A stretch of 64,000 bases of DNA from a virus, in IMG/VR virus record IMGVR_UViG_3300030328_004798, positions 1,466 to 65,465 of that record. One strand, written 5' to 3'. Below, piece by piece: positions 41,821-50,845 of this stretch (the first letter of the stretch is position 1; every line of letters begins with the position of its first letter). The translations under genes were made by a program, and so were the position numbers. The notes under the pieces are model-generated. The model was not told the origin of the DNA. It worked only from the letters and a program-made list of their open reading frames with translations, and searched no databases.

Positions 41821-42958
41821 TGATACAATAGATAAAAAAGATATAAACTCTTTAGTAGAATGGTTATCTCAAGATGAAATACCTAGATTAACTAAAGGTG
41901 AATTAACTTGGGAACTAGAAAAAAAGTGGGCTAAAAAAATAGGTACTAAATATTCTGTTTTTGTTAACTCGGGTTCATCAGCTATATTACTTACTTTGGC
42001 TGCTTTAAAATATTCTAATAAATTAAAAAATCAAAAAATTATAGTACCTTCTCTTAGTTGGGCGACTGATGTTAGTTCACCTATGCTTTTGGGTTATGAA
42101 ACTTTTATGTGTGATTGTAATTTAGAAGATTTGTCTTGTGATTTAGATTATTTAGAAAATTTATTTAAAGTACATGATCCTTCTGTTTTTATTTTAGTAT
42201 CACCACTTGGATTAATTCCAAATATGAAAAAAATAATAAAATTATGTAAAAAATATAATGTATTATTACTTGAGGATGTATGTGAAAGTATGGGTTCTAA
42301 ATATCAAAATAAATACCTAGGTAGTTTTGGATTAGCTTCATTTTTCTCATTGTATTTTGGTCATCATTTATCTACTATAGAAGGAGGATTTATAAACACA
42401 GATGATGATAATTTATATCATTTACTTTTAATGATGAGAAGTCATGGATGGGATAGAGATCTACCTAAAGAAATTCAAAAACAATTAAGAAAAGATTATA
42501 AATGTTCTGATTTTGATGCATTATATAATTTCTATGTTCCTGGATTAAATGTACGTTCTACTGATTTGCAAGCGTTTATAGGAATAAGAGCTATAGATAA
42601 ATTAGATAATTATTCTAAAAAACGTAGAAAAAATTTCAAAAAATATATTAGTAAAATTAAAACAAATAACCTTAAATTAAGTGAAAATAAAGATGATTTC
42701 GTTTCTAATTTTGCCCTTCCAGTTGTTAATAGACATAGAAATAAAATAACTCAGGAACTTCAGGATAATAATATCGAAGTTAGGCCTTTAATTGCAGGTA
42801 ACATGGCTACTAAACCTATGTGGTATAATGAAAATTTAATACCTAAATTACCTAATTGTGAATATGTTAATGAGTTTGGATTCTATATTCCTAACCACCA
42901 AGACTTAACAGATAAAGAAATAAATTTAATAACAACAATAATTAATAAGTATGAGTAA
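41804..42958 (+). CDS. ColD-like PLP-dependent sugar 3-dehydratase (His in place of catalytic Lys)
   Basis: A 384-residue DegT/DnrJ/EryC1-fold protein. It has FVNSGSSAILL (PLP phosphate site), LLEDVCESMGSKY and FFSLYFGHHLSTIEGG. In ordinary aminotransferases of this family the position before TxEGG holds a Lys that binds PLP; here it is His (GHHLSTIEGG), exactly the change seen in GDP-4-keto-6-deoxymannose 3-dehydratase (ColD) and CDP-sugar 3-dehydrase (E1). It would thus remove the C3 hydroxyl to make a 3,6-dideoxysugar rather than aminate it. It sits between the fucose/colitose synthase gene and Gmd. Confidence 0.82.
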   Translation: MIKLVSDTIDKKDINSLVEWLSQDEIPRLTKGELTWELEKKWAKKIGTKYSVFVNSGSSAILLTLAALKYSNKLKNQKIIVPSLSWATDVSSPMLLGYETFMCDCNLEDLSCDLDYLENLFKVHDPSVFILVSPLGLIPNMKKIIKLCKKYNVLLLEDVCESMGSKYQNKYLGSFGLASFFSLYFGHHLSTIEGGFINTDDDNLYHLLLMMRSHGWDRDLPKEIQKQLRKDYKCSDFDALYNFYVPGLNVRSTDLQAFIGIRAIDKLDNYSKKRRKNFKKYISKIKTNNLKLSENKDDFVSNFALPVVNRHRNKITQELQDNNIEVRPLIAGNMATKPMWYNENLIPKLPNCEYVNEFGFYIPNHQDLTDKEINLITTIINKYE

Positions 42959-43925
42959 AGTAGCATTAATTACAGGTATAAATGGACAAGATGGTTCTTA
43001 TTTAGCTGAATTTTTAGATAAGAAAGGTTATGAGATTTGGGGTACAGTAAAAAGAAATTCTGTAGCAGAAAACCAAACGGCTAGATTAAATGATAATTTA
43101 TTTAGTAAACTTAATTTAGAATATGCCGATTTAAATGATTTATCTTCACTTATTAGAATAATACAATTATCTCAACCTGATGAGATCTATAATTTAGCTG
43201 CTCAATCTCATGTTAGAATTAGTTTTGACCAACCAATTTATACATCACAAACCACAGGAATTGGAACACTTAAATTATTAGAAGCGGTTAAATTAACTAA
43301 ACCTGATGCTAAAGTTTATCAAGCGTCATCATCCGAAATGTTTGGTAACTCTTTAGATGATGATGGATATCAAAGAGAAACTACTCCTTTACATCCTGTA
43401 TCCCCTTATGGTTGTGCTAAAGTATTCTCATATAATATATGTAGAAATTATAGAAATTCTTATGGTATGTTTGTATCAAATGGTATTTTGTTTAACCATG
43501 AATCTCCAAGGAGAGGAACTAATTTTGTAACTAATAAAGTGGTTAAAGCAGCAGTACAAATTAAATATGGATTAAAAAATGAATTAGCATTAGGTAACTT
43601 GGATGCCACTAGAGATTGGGGACATGCAGAAGATTTTGTTGAAGCTATGTGGTTAATGTTACAACAAGAAAAACCAGGTGATTATGTTTGTGCTACTGGG
43701 GTTTCTCATAGCGTAAGAGATTTATGTGAATATGTTTTTACTAAATTAGGATTAAATTATAAAGATTATGTTAAAGTAGATCCTAAATATTTTAGAGCAG
43801 AAGAATTACATGATCTAAAAGGTGATTCATCTAAATTGAGAAAATTAGGTTGGAAACCTAAACATGATTTTGTATCATTATTAGATGATATGATTAACTA
43901 TTGGTCAGTTAAATATATAAAATAA
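42951..43925 (+). CDS. gmd: GDP-mannose 4,6-dehydratase
   Basis: A 324-residue SDR enzyme with ALITGINGQDGSYLAEFL, an Arg-rich cofactor loop (GTVKRNS), IYNLAAQSHVRISFDQP, the catalytic region QASSSEMFG and PYGCAKVFSYN (YxxxK), and NHESPRRGTNFVTNKV, diagnostic of Gmd. It gives GDP-4-keto-6-deoxymannose from GDP-mannose, the branch point to GDP-fucose and GDP-colitose. It overlaps the ColD-like gene by eight bases. Confidence 0.93.
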   Translation: MSKVALITGINGQDGSYLAEFLDKKGYEIWGTVKRNSVAENQTARLNDNLFSKLNLEYADLNDLSSLIRIIQLSQPDEIYNLAAQSHVRISFDQPIYTSQTTGIGTLKLLEAVKLTKPDAKVYQASSSEMFGNSLDDDGYQRETTPLHPVSPYGCAKVFSYNICRNYRNSYGMFVSNGILFNHESPRRGTNFVTNKVVKAAVQIKYGLKNELALGNLDATRDWGHAEDFVEAMWLMLQQEKPGDYVCATGVSHSVRDLCEYVFTKLGLNYKDYVKVDPKYFRAEELHDLKGDSSKLRKLGWKPKHDFVSLLDDMINYWSVKYIK

Positions 43926-43927
43926 AT

Positions 43928-45076
43928 ATGAAAAAAGTATGGTACGCACCTAATAAGCATGAAGCTTATGGGGAAGAAGAAATAAAAGCAGTTGAACAAT
44001 GTCTTAAAGATGGTTGGTTAGCTGGCTTTGGTCCTCGTTCTATTGAATTTGAGGAAAAAATAGCTAAACAATTTGGAAAGAAATTTGGAGTATTTGTAAA
44101 CTCAGGTTCGTCTGCTTGCCTATTAGCTTTAGCTGCATTAGATCTACCTAAAGGCAGTAAAGTATTAACTCCAGCATTAACGTTCTCAACTACATTAGCA
44201 CCTATTATTCAATTAGGTTATAAACCAATTTTCATTGATTCTAATTTAACGTCTTACGTACCTAATGTTGATGATATATTAAAAGCAGTATTAGACAACC
44301 CAGATATTAAAGCCATTATGATACCAAATTTAATTGGTAACAAACCAGATTGGGAAAAATTAAAAGAAGAATTATTTGATTTAGGTAGATTTGATATTTA
44401 TCTAATTGAGGACTCAGCAGATACTGTTACATATACCGAAGAATCAGATGTTTCTACTACTAGTTTTTATGCTTCACATGTAATTACAGCTGGTGGTATG
44501 GGTGGAATGGTAATGTTTAACGATGAAAAACATGTTAAACGTGCATTAATGTATAGAGATTGGGGTCGTATTGGAGATAACAGTGAAAACATGGATGAAC
44601 GTTTTGCTCATAATGTTGATGGTTTACCATATGATTATAAATTTTTATATGGTGTTTTAGGTTATAATATGAAATGTAGTGAAATGAGTGCTGCTTTTGG
44701 TTTAGTTCAATTAGAACGTTTTCAAACATTTAAAGATAAAAGACGAGCAAATATAGAAAGATACTTAGAAAATCTTAAAGATGTTAAAGAATTAATACTA
44801 CCAGATGATAGTATTAAACCAAATTGGTTAGCTATCCCATTACAAACAGATCGTAGATTAGAATTACTTAACTATTTAGAAAATAATAATATACAAACTA
44901 GAGTAACATTTGCTGGTAACGTTACTAGACACCCAGTTTATAGAGAATATCTACAAGAATTTGAAAATGCTGATATAGTAATGAAAAATGGGTTCTTATT
45001 AGGTGCTCATCATGGGATGGATTTAGATGATGTTGATTACGTTTGTGATAAAATAAAAGAATTTTTTGCCCAATGA
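43928..45076 (+). CDS. Second PLP-dependent DegT-type enzyme, His variant (RfbH/SpsC-like region)
   Basis: A 382-residue DegT-fold protein with LAGFGPRSIEFEEKIAKQFG, VNSGSSACLLAL, LIEDSADTV and STTSFYASHVITAGGMGGMV. The catalytic Lys position again carries His (SFYASHVIT), as in CDP-4-keto-6-deoxyglucose 3-dehydratase (RfbH), but the GEGG glycine-rich loop reads GGMGG and the E1-type Fe-S cysteines are not apparent. It could be a 3-dehydratase acting on the product of the RmlB-like enzyme encoded next, or a non-aminating relative. Overlaps the RmlB-like gene by four bases. Confidence 0.75.
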   Translation: MKKVWYAPNKHEAYGEEEIKAVEQCLKDGWLAGFGPRSIEFEEKIAKQFGKKFGVFVNSGSSACLLALAALDLPKGSKVLTPALTFSTTLAPIIQLGYKPIFIDSNLTSYVPNVDDILKAVLDNPDIKAIMIPNLIGNKPDWEKLKEELFDLGRFDIYLIEDSADTVTYTEESDVSTTSFYASHVITAGGMGGMVMFNDEKHVKRALMYRDWGRIGDNSENMDERFAHNVDGLPYDYKFLYGVLGYNMKCSEMSAAFGLVQLERFQTFKDKRRANIERYLENLKDVKELILPDDSIKPNWLAIPLQTDRRLELLNYLENNNIQTRVTFAGNVTRHPVYREYLQEFENADIVMKNGFLLGAHHGMDLDDVDYVCDKIKEFFAQ

Positions 45077-46065
45077 AAGTAGTATACGTTACAGGTTGTT
45101 TAGGTTTTATAGGTTCATATGTTACTAGAACTTGTCTAGAAAAAGGATGGTATGTTAGAGGCATAGATAAAATGACTTACGCATCTAATCCTGGTTTATT
45201 AGATGAATTTAATAAATATGATAATTTTATTTATGAAAATAAAGATATTAATGACATTGAATTTCTTTATGAGTGTGATTATATTATTAATACTGCAGCT
45301 GAAACACATGTAGGTAATTCAATAGTTAAAAGTGAAGATTTTTTACATTCTAATGTTAATGGGGTACACAACATACTTGAATTAATTAGAAATTATAGGG
45401 CAGAAACAGATAAATTACCTATTTTACTCCATTTTAGTACAGATGAAGTTTATGGTGATATTACAGATGGAGAACATATAGAAACAGATATACTAAACCC
45501 ATCTAATCCCTACTCAGCAACAAAAGCCGCTGCAGATCAATTAATTTTAGCCTGGGCTAGAACGTATAAATTACCTTATGTTATTTTAAGACCAACAAAT
45601 AATTATGGTATAGGCCAATATACTGAAAAATTAATACCTAAATCAATTAAATATCTTGGTTTAGATAAACCTATTCCTTTACATAATGAGGGTACTCCAA
45701 TAAGAAATTGGCTGCACGCACAAGATACTGCTAATGCAGTAATTACTATTATAGAAAGGCCTTATCATGTTCGAGATGAAATTTATAATATTTGTGGTGG
45801 ATTTGAACAATCAAATATGACTACAGTAGAAAAAATAATTAATTTATATCATCCTGAGGATGAAGCATTAAAAAAACAATTTCCTCATTATCCTCAAAGA
45901 CGAATTTTTGAATACCTAGATTTAGATTATTCTAGACAGGGTCAAGATATAAGATATGCTTTAAATGATGATAAATTAAGAAAATTAGGTTGGGAACCTA
46001 AAAAAATATTTGATGATGAATTACCTAATATAGTTGAATATTATAAAAATAATTTTATATGGTAA
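45073..46065 (+). CDS. dTDP/CDP-glucose 4,6-dehydratase-like enzyme
   Basis: A 330-residue SDR protein with VTGCLGFIGSYVTRTCLEKGWYV, IDKMTYASNPGLL, NTAAETHVGNSI, HFSTDEVYGDI (catalytic Asp-Glu replacing part of the Ser site), PYSATKAAADQLI (YxxxK) and RPTNNYGIGQYTEKLIP. These match RmlB closely. It removes water from a nucleoside-diphosphate glucose to give the 4-keto-6-deoxy intermediate. The nucleotide (dTDP or CDP) cannot be told by eye. Confidence 0.9.
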   Translation: MKVVYVTGCLGFIGSYVTRTCLEKGWYVRGIDKMTYASNPGLLDEFNKYDNFIYENKDINDIEFLYECDYIINTAAETHVGNSIVKSEDFLHSNVNGVHNILELIRNYRAETDKLPILLHFSTDEVYGDITDGEHIETDILNPSNPYSATKAAADQLILAWARTYKLPYVILRPTNNYGIGQYTEKLIPKSIKYLGLDKPIPLHNEGTPIRNWLHAQDTANAVITIIERPYHVRDEIYNICGGFEQSNMTTVEKIINLYHPEDEALKKQFPHYPQRRIFEYLDLDYSRQGQDIRYALNDDKLRKLGWEPKKIFDDELPNIVEYYKNNFIW

Positions 46066-46673
46066 TGAATAAATTAAAAAAACGTATACTAGAAATTGCT
46101 TATAAACATAAATTATCACATTTAGGTTCTTATTTATCTGCAGTAGATATAGTAGACGAAATTTACAAAACAAAAAACCCAGAAGATATTTTTATATTAT
46201 CTTCGGGTCATGCGGCTTTAGCATTATATGTTATATTAGAAAAGTATGAAGGTAAAAACGCAGAAGAATTATTTGTTAAATATGGAGGTCATCCTCATTT
46301 AGCAGAAGAAGATGGTATTTATTGCTCAACTGGAAGTTTGGGGACAGGTATTACTATTGGAGTTGGAAGAGCATTAGCTAATAAGAATAGAAAAGTATAT
46401 ATTTTAATTAGTGATGGTGAATGTGCTGAAGGAAGTATTTGGGAATCGTTACGCTTTATTAAAGAACATAATATGAATAACATTGAAATATATGTTAACA
46501 TAAATGGTTATGCAGCTTATGATAAAGTAGATACACAATATCTTTCTGATAGGTTAAAGGTGTTTTTACCCACAATAGAACTAAGATATACATCAGTTAA
46601 TCAGACTCCATTTTTAAAAGGAATTAATGCTCATTATCATATTATGAGTGAAGAAGATTATAAATCATTATGA
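46065..46673 (+). CDS. Transketolase-like protein, N-terminal (TPP-binding) half
   Basis: A 202-residue protein that covers the PP (diphosphate-binding) domain of transketolase: a GHAALALY loop, YGGHPH, STGSLGTGITIGVGRALA, and the metal/TPP motif SDGECAEGSIWESLRF...NINGYAAYD (GDGEx...N). It starts at ATG 46065 with a one-base TAATG overlap (an ATG six bases upstream is also in frame). The partner domain is encoded by the next gene. It probably transfers a two-carbon unit onto a sugar. Confidence 0.85.
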   Translation: MNKLKKRILEIAYKHKLSHLGSYLSAVDIVDEIYKTKNPEDIFILSSGHAALALYVILEKYEGKNAEELFVKYGGHPHLAEEDGIYCSTGSLGTGITIGVGRALANKNRKVYILISDGECAEGSIWESLRFIKEHNMNNIEIYVNINGYAAYDKVDTQYLSDRLKVFLPTIELRYTSVNQTPFLKGINAHYHIMSEEDYKSL

Positions 46674-47140
46674 GAAAACAATTTGCAGAATTTTTACATG
46701 ACGAAATGTCTTTAAATGAGGACATTCATGTTTTAACTGGTGATTTAGGTTATGGTCTTTGGGATAAAATTAAATTAGATTACCCTGATAGATTTATTAA
46801 CTTTTTATCGTCTGAACAATTAATGTTAGGAGCTGCCTGTGGGATGGCTTTAGAAGGTAAAGTACCTGTTGTTTATTCTATCACACCCTTTTTATTATAC
46901 AGACCATTTGAATGGATTAGAAATTATTTAAATAATGAAAAAATACCAGTTAAATTAGTTGGAGGTGGTAGAGATAAAGATTATGGATATCTAGGTTTTT
47001 CTCATTGGGCCGAAGAAGATGTTAAAATATTATCTGAATTTGATAATATTAAGTTATACAAACCATCAACCCCAGAAATTAAAATATTCAAAAGAATGTT
47101 ATATAATAATGAACCTTCTTACTTAAATTTAAAAAGATGA
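46670..47140 (+). CDS. Transketolase-like protein, pyrimidine-binding half
   Basis: A 156-residue protein equal to the PYR domain: VLTGDLGYGLWDKI, RFINFLSSEQLMLGAACGMALEGKVPVVYSITPFLLYRPFEW (with the catalytic Glu in SEQ), and GYLGFSHWAEEDV. The third (C-terminal) domain of full transketolase is missing, as in minimal two-subunit relatives. It overlaps the first half by four bases, so a 1:1 complex is likely. A branched-sugar role is inference from the location. Confidence 0.83.
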   Translation: MRKQFAEFLHDEMSLNEDIHVLTGDLGYGLWDKIKLDYPDRFINFLSSEQLMLGAACGMALEGKVPVVYSITPFLLYRPFEWIRNYLNNEKIPVKLVGGGRDKDYGYLGFSHWAEEDVKILSEFDNIKLYKPSTPEIKIFKRMLYNNEPSYLNLKR

Positions 47141-47913
47141 AAATATTAGTAACTGGTAAAAATGGGTATGTTGGGAGTAGTATAATTAATAAATTACAAT
47201 ATTCTGATCAGGTACCTTATGATATAATTGGAGTTGGTAGAGATGATTTTGATCTAACTAATAGAATAGAAACTAAGGAATTTTTTAGAGGCAAAAAATT
47301 TGATTGTGTTATTCACACAGCTAATGTAGGTGGTAGCCGTTTATCTAAAGATAGTAGTGATGTTTTATTTAAAAACATTTCTATGTTTAATAACTTATGT
47401 AGTCAATTTGTATGTTATGACCATTTAATAAGTTTTGGTTCGGGTGTGGAAAGAATGTATCCCACTGATCCTTATGGTTTAAGTAAAAGTATTATTAATT
47501 CTATTATAAAATCAGAAAAAAAGTATACTAATATAAGAATTTTTGGTGTATTTGATGAAAATGAATGGGATACTAGATTTATAAAATCTAATATTAAAAG
47601 ATATATTAATAAAGAACCTCTAATAATACATCAAAATAAATTTATGGATTTTATCTATATGGATGATTTAATTAAATTAATTAACTATTCTGTTACACAT
47701 CCCCACCATAAATTATTAGAAGCTAATTATGTTCAACCCTATACCCTACTTGATATAGCTTTATTTATAAATGAATTATCAAGTCATAGATGTGAAATAA
47801 AATTTCAAGAAGAAGGTATAGCTGATCCTTACACTGGTGGTCTAAACCAATTAAAATTACCATATATTGGTATGGAAAGAGCCTTAAAACGAGTTTATGA
47901 AGCAATTAATTAG
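47137..47913 (+). CDS. NAD(P)-dependent sugar epimerase/reductase-like SDR protein
   Basis: A 258-residue SDR-family protein with VTGKNGYVGSSII, CVIHTANVGGSRL and the YxxxK motif in DPYGLSKSII. It is shorter than the other SDR enzymes here and resembles RmlD-type or GDP-fucose-synthase-type reductases. Probably acts late in making the nucleotide sugar. It overlaps the preceding gene by four bases and the GT2 gene by 17. Confidence 0.8.
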   Translation: MKILVTGKNGYVGSSIINKLQYSDQVPYDIIGVGRDDFDLTNRIETKEFFRGKKFDCVIHTANVGGSRLSKDSSDVLFKNISMFNNLCSQFVCYDHLISFGSGVERMYPTDPYGLSKSIINSIIKSEKKYTNIRIFGVFDENEWDTRFIKSNIKRYINKEPLIIHQNKFMDFIYMDDLIKLINYSVTHPHHKLLEANYVQPYTLLDIALFINELSSHRCEIKFQEEGIADPYTGGLNQLKLPYIGMERALKRVYEAIN

Positions 47914-49168
47914 TTTTTGTATTAATACAGCTGTTAATGAATTAGATTATATTAAATTATTATTTAAATCATTAGAAGATAATCTATCTACATTAGAACA
48001 TGAAATAATTGTTTTTATAGACTCAGATAATCAAGGTACTTCAGAATGGTTAATTGAACAAAAATCAATATTTCCAAATTTAAAAATATTAAATAATCCT
48101 CTTCCTGTGTGCTATGGGTATGCTCGAAATATTAATGAGATGTTTAAATTTGCATCTAACGACATTGTATCATATCTTCAATCAGATATGGTAATTAGTA
48201 AAGACTATGATGTATACATAAGTAAACACATAAAAGATAATATGATATTATCTAGTACTAGAATAGAACCACCATTACATGGGCCTGGGTTAGAAAAACA
48301 TACTATGGATTTTGGTTTAACCCCTAAAGACTTTCAATATGAAATGTTTTTAGATTGGTGTGAACATAATAGAGAAGATAAACAAACTGAGTATTTCTTC
48401 GCTCCTTTTACTTTATATAAAAAAGTCTGGAATGAAATAGGGGGTCATGATACTTGTTTTAGACGTTCTAGAGAAGATTCTGATGTATTAAATAGATTAG
48501 TTCTGAATGGAAATAAAATCATCCAGACTTGGGATGTTTTAGTTTATCATTTTACTTGTGTATCTAGTAGAGGACAAGATTGGCATAATAAACAAAATCA
48601 AAAAGCACAAGCAAGAGCTGTATTACAACAACATGCTGATATGATTGAAATGTCTCGAATTAATAGAAAATGGGGTGGATTTAGTCATGGTAAACCTAAT
48701 AATTATTATTACAATATAAATTCAGAAATTAATATAGATAGTAATAACTTTAATACATTTAAAATGATTTCTACATTTTTTAATGTAAATTATATAAATG
48801 ATATTTCATTTTATAATGAATTTATCAATCAAAATGAACACACTTATGCTAATCAATTATTAAATTTTACAGATAAACATTGGGAGGAATATTCTTATAT
48901 GTATAATACTGAAGATTTAGAAGATTATGTAAGTTTATTGGATTCTAAGGGTGATATAGTGGTTAAATTTAATTTATCTAATATTAATCAAAATAATTTC
49001 AATAGCGTTATTTACAATCTACAACATATAATTCATCAATATGATGAAGGAACATATGAATATGATGGATTTACTATAATTATTAATAAAAAAAATAACG
49101 TAATTAAAGAAAAAATTAAAATTTCCAATCCTTCTATAAGAAAATCGCATAAATATTTGGTTTCCTAA
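47897..49168 (+). CDS. Glycosyltransferase family 2 with extra C-terminal domain
   Basis: A 423-residue protein. The first 270 residues form a GT-A fold: ISFCINTAVNELDYIKLLFKSLEDN, IVFIDSDNQGTSEW, VSYLQSDMVISKDY (Asp in the metal site) and RSREDSDVLNRLV (ED motif). The last 150 residues, rich in Asn, Tyr and Ile, are not recognised. It ends the sugar cassette, 47 bases before the next gene. Confidence 0.8.
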   Translation: MKQLISFCINTAVNELDYIKLLFKSLEDNLSTLEHEIIVFIDSDNQGTSEWLIEQKSIFPNLKILNNPLPVCYGYARNINEMFKFASNDIVSYLQSDMVISKDYDVYISKHIKDNMILSSTRIEPPLHGPGLEKHTMDFGLTPKDFQYEMFLDWCEHNREDKQTEYFFAPFTLYKKVWNEIGGHDTCFRRSREDSDVLNRLVLNGNKIIQTWDVLVYHFTCVSSRGQDWHNKQNQKAQARAVLQQHADMIEMSRINRKWGGFSHGKPNNYYYNINSEINIDSNNFNTFKMISTFFNVNYINDISFYNEFINQNEHTYANQLLNFTDKHWEEYSYMYNTEDLEDYVSLLDSKGDIVVKFNLSNINQNNFNSVIYNLQHIIHQYDEGTYEYDGFTIIINKKNNVIKEKIKISNPSIRKSHKYLVS

Positions 49169-49187
49169 TATATCTTTCGTATATTTA
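49156..49187 (+). promoter_or_regulatory. Class A promoter downstream of the sugar cassette
   Basis: TTTGG at 49156-49160 with TTTCGTATATTTA at 49175-49187, exactly 19 bases from first G to C. TATATTTA is a near-exact match to the Bacteroidota TANNTTTG -7 element. It lies 28 bases before the gene at 49215. Confidence 0.68.
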
Positions 49188-49214
49188 CCCAGAATTTCAA
49201 AAGGTTATATATTT

Positions 49215-49487
49215 ATGCAACAGACTATTAAAACTTCATTAAAAATGAAAAAGATCCCTTGTTCACAATGTGGTTCTCCAATGCCTGAATTAAGATTAAC
49301 ACAATATGGATATGATTTTTGTGTAAACTGTTCAACTGTGGGAGCTAAAAAAGGAGTACCCATAATGAGAGGAGTTGGAGACCATACATGGACTGAAACT
49401 GTTATTATGGAAGAAGAAGATTATGTCAAATTCCAAGAATTAGAAGCTGAAGAGAATAAAGCTATAACAAATCCTAAAACTAAATAA
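49215..49487 (+). CDS. Zinc-finger protein, DksA/TraR-like
   Basis: A 90-residue protein with a four-Cys zinc site (IPCSQCGSPMPELRLTQYGYDFCVNCS, CxxC-x16-CxxC), resembling small TraR/DksA C4 zinc proteins that bind RNA polymerase. The N-terminal coiled coil of DksA is absent. The first 11 residues are polar; a start at ATG 49248 (MKKIPCSQCG) is also possible. Own class A promoter upstream. A regulatory role is plausible but unproven. Confidence 0.65.
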   Translation: MQQTIKTSLKMKKIPCSQCGSPMPELRLTQYGYDFCVNCSTVGAKKGVPIMRGVGDHTWTETVIMEEEDYVKFQELEAEENKAITNPKTK

Positions 49488-49488
49488 T

Positions 49489-50100
49489 ATGCCCAAGCCA
49501 AAGCCACTATCAAAAGAAATGATAGTAGCAGCTCAAGCAAATACTAAGTCTAATTTAGCTGCTTCAAGATATTTACATGTTTCTTACCAACATTATAAGA
49601 GATATGCTAAAATGTATAATTTATTCGAATCACATAAAAACCAAAGTGGTAAAGGAATACCTAAATTTTTAAAAGGTAGTGGTAAAGAACCCGCTCTTTT
49701 AGATATAATTGAGGGTAGAATATCATCAGCCCATTTCTCTCCTGCTAAAATTAAGTATAGACTTATAGAAGAAGGATATTTATCAGAAGAATGTTCAATG
49801 TGTGGTTTTAAAGAACGTAGGGTATTAGATTATAAAATGCCATTACTGTTACACTTCAAAGATAATAATAAATCAAACTACAGTCGCGATAATATAGAGT
49901 TACTCTGTTATAATCATTATTTTTTAACGGTAGGTGATATATTCACTGAAAAAGACGTTAAACAAATTGAATCCCATCAGGAACATTTTGGGACATCAGA
50001 TAAAGTAGAATGGGAAGTAGATGATTATCATTTACAAAGATTAAAAGAACTTGGATTAGAAGATGAAGATGAAGTAAACCAATATATTTCTAGAATATGA
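49489..50100 (+). CDS. HNH-endonuclease-like protein with N-terminal HTH
   Basis: A 203-residue protein. The N-terminal 50 residues look like a helix-turn-helix (KEMIVAAQANTKSNLAASRYLHVSYQHYKRYAKMYNL), as in phage HNH proteins and sigma-like proteins. The middle carries CSMCGF and LLLHFKDNNKSNYSRDNIELLCYNHYF, an HNH/beta-beta-alpha-metal pattern where the usual HH is HF. It may be a homing-type nuclease or a catalytically changed DNA-binding relative. Overlaps the next small gene by four bases. Confidence 0.65.
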   Translation: MPKPKPLSKEMIVAAQANTKSNLAASRYLHVSYQHYKRYAKMYNLFESHKNQSGKGIPKFLKGSGKEPALLDIIEGRISSAHFSPAKIKYRLIEEGYLSEECSMCGFKERRVLDYKMPLLLHFKDNNKSNYSRDNIELLCYNHYFLTVGDIFTEKDVKQIESHQEHFGTSDKVEWEVDDYHLQRLKELGLEDEDEVNQYISRI

Positions 50101-50252
50101 TAAATAAAAAACATAAAAAAATAGTTGATAACTATTCAAAACAAAAATCTAAACATTTAGATAAATTAGCTACTAAAACATTAGCTAATGATGAAAAACT
50201 TCAAAAATTAAAATCAAAACAAATAAAAGGTGATTTTCTTAAAAATTTTTAA
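50097..50252 (+). CDS. Small lysine-rich protein (51 aa)
   Basis: A 51-residue frame (MINKKHKKIVDNYSKQ...) overlapping the HNH-like gene through ATGA and ending one base before the lysin start. Very basic (17 Lys) and helical. Possibly nucleic-acid binding; not recognised. Confidence 0.5.
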   Translation: MINKKHKKIVDNYSKQKSKHLDKLATKTLANDEKLQKLKSKQIKGDFLKNF

Positions 50253-50253
50253 T

Positions 50254-50835
50254 ATGAAAAAAGTACTTACATTATTATTATTTTTATCAATATTTTCATT
50301 ATTATCTGCTTTAACGTATAAAACTATAAGAGTATTTACTCCTGCTGTAGTAGAAATAACCCCAGAACCTATTACAGTTATTAAGGTAGATCCTATAGTA
50401 GTAAAAATAAAAAAAGTTAAAGGTTATGACGATTTTTTAAATGCTTTAGGCCATCAAGAATCAGGTAATAGATATGATGTAGTAAATAGATATGGTTATA
50501 TGGGAAAATATCAATTTGGTAAATCAACTCTAAAAACATTAAAAATAAAGGTTACTAAAGAAGCATTTTTAAATAGTCCTGATTTACAAGAATATGCTAT
50601 GAAACAACTTCTTTTATATAATAAAAAAAGATTACAAAATTATATAATTGATTATGAAGGTAAAGTAGTTCATGGTGTTTTAGTTACAGAATCTGGGTTA
50701 TTAGCTGCGGCTCATTTAGGAGGTCAAGGTAGTGTTAAAAAATGGTTTAGAACCGGTAAAGTAAGACAAGATGGAAATGGAGTAAAAATAACTAATTACA
50801 TGAAACGATTTTCAGGGTATAAGCTATATTTATAA
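50254..50835 (+). CDS. Exported lytic transglycosylase-like protein
   Basis: A 193-residue protein with an N-terminal signal or anchor helix (KKVLTLLLFLSIFSLLSALTY), a proline/valine spacer, and a domain with the motif NALGHQESGNRYDVVNRYGYMGKYQFGKSTL, where the Glu (ESG) fits the lytic transglycosylase/SLT catalytic acid and GYMGKYQF resembles the GxMQ block. It would cut peptidoglycan from the periplasm, for entry or lysis. ATG 50254 is chosen because it puts the signal peptide at the N-terminus. Confidence 0.75.
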   Translation: MKKVLTLLLFLSIFSLLSALTYKTIRVFTPAVVEITPEPITVIKVDPIVVKIKKVKGYDDFLNALGHQESGNRYDVVNRYGYMGKYQFGKSTLKTLKIKVTKEAFLNSPDLQEYAMKQLLLYNKKRLQNYIIDYEGKVVHGVLVTESGLLAAAHLGGQGSVKKWFRTGKVRQDGNGVKITNYMKRFSGYKLYL

Positions 50836-50845
50836 CAAAAATTAA

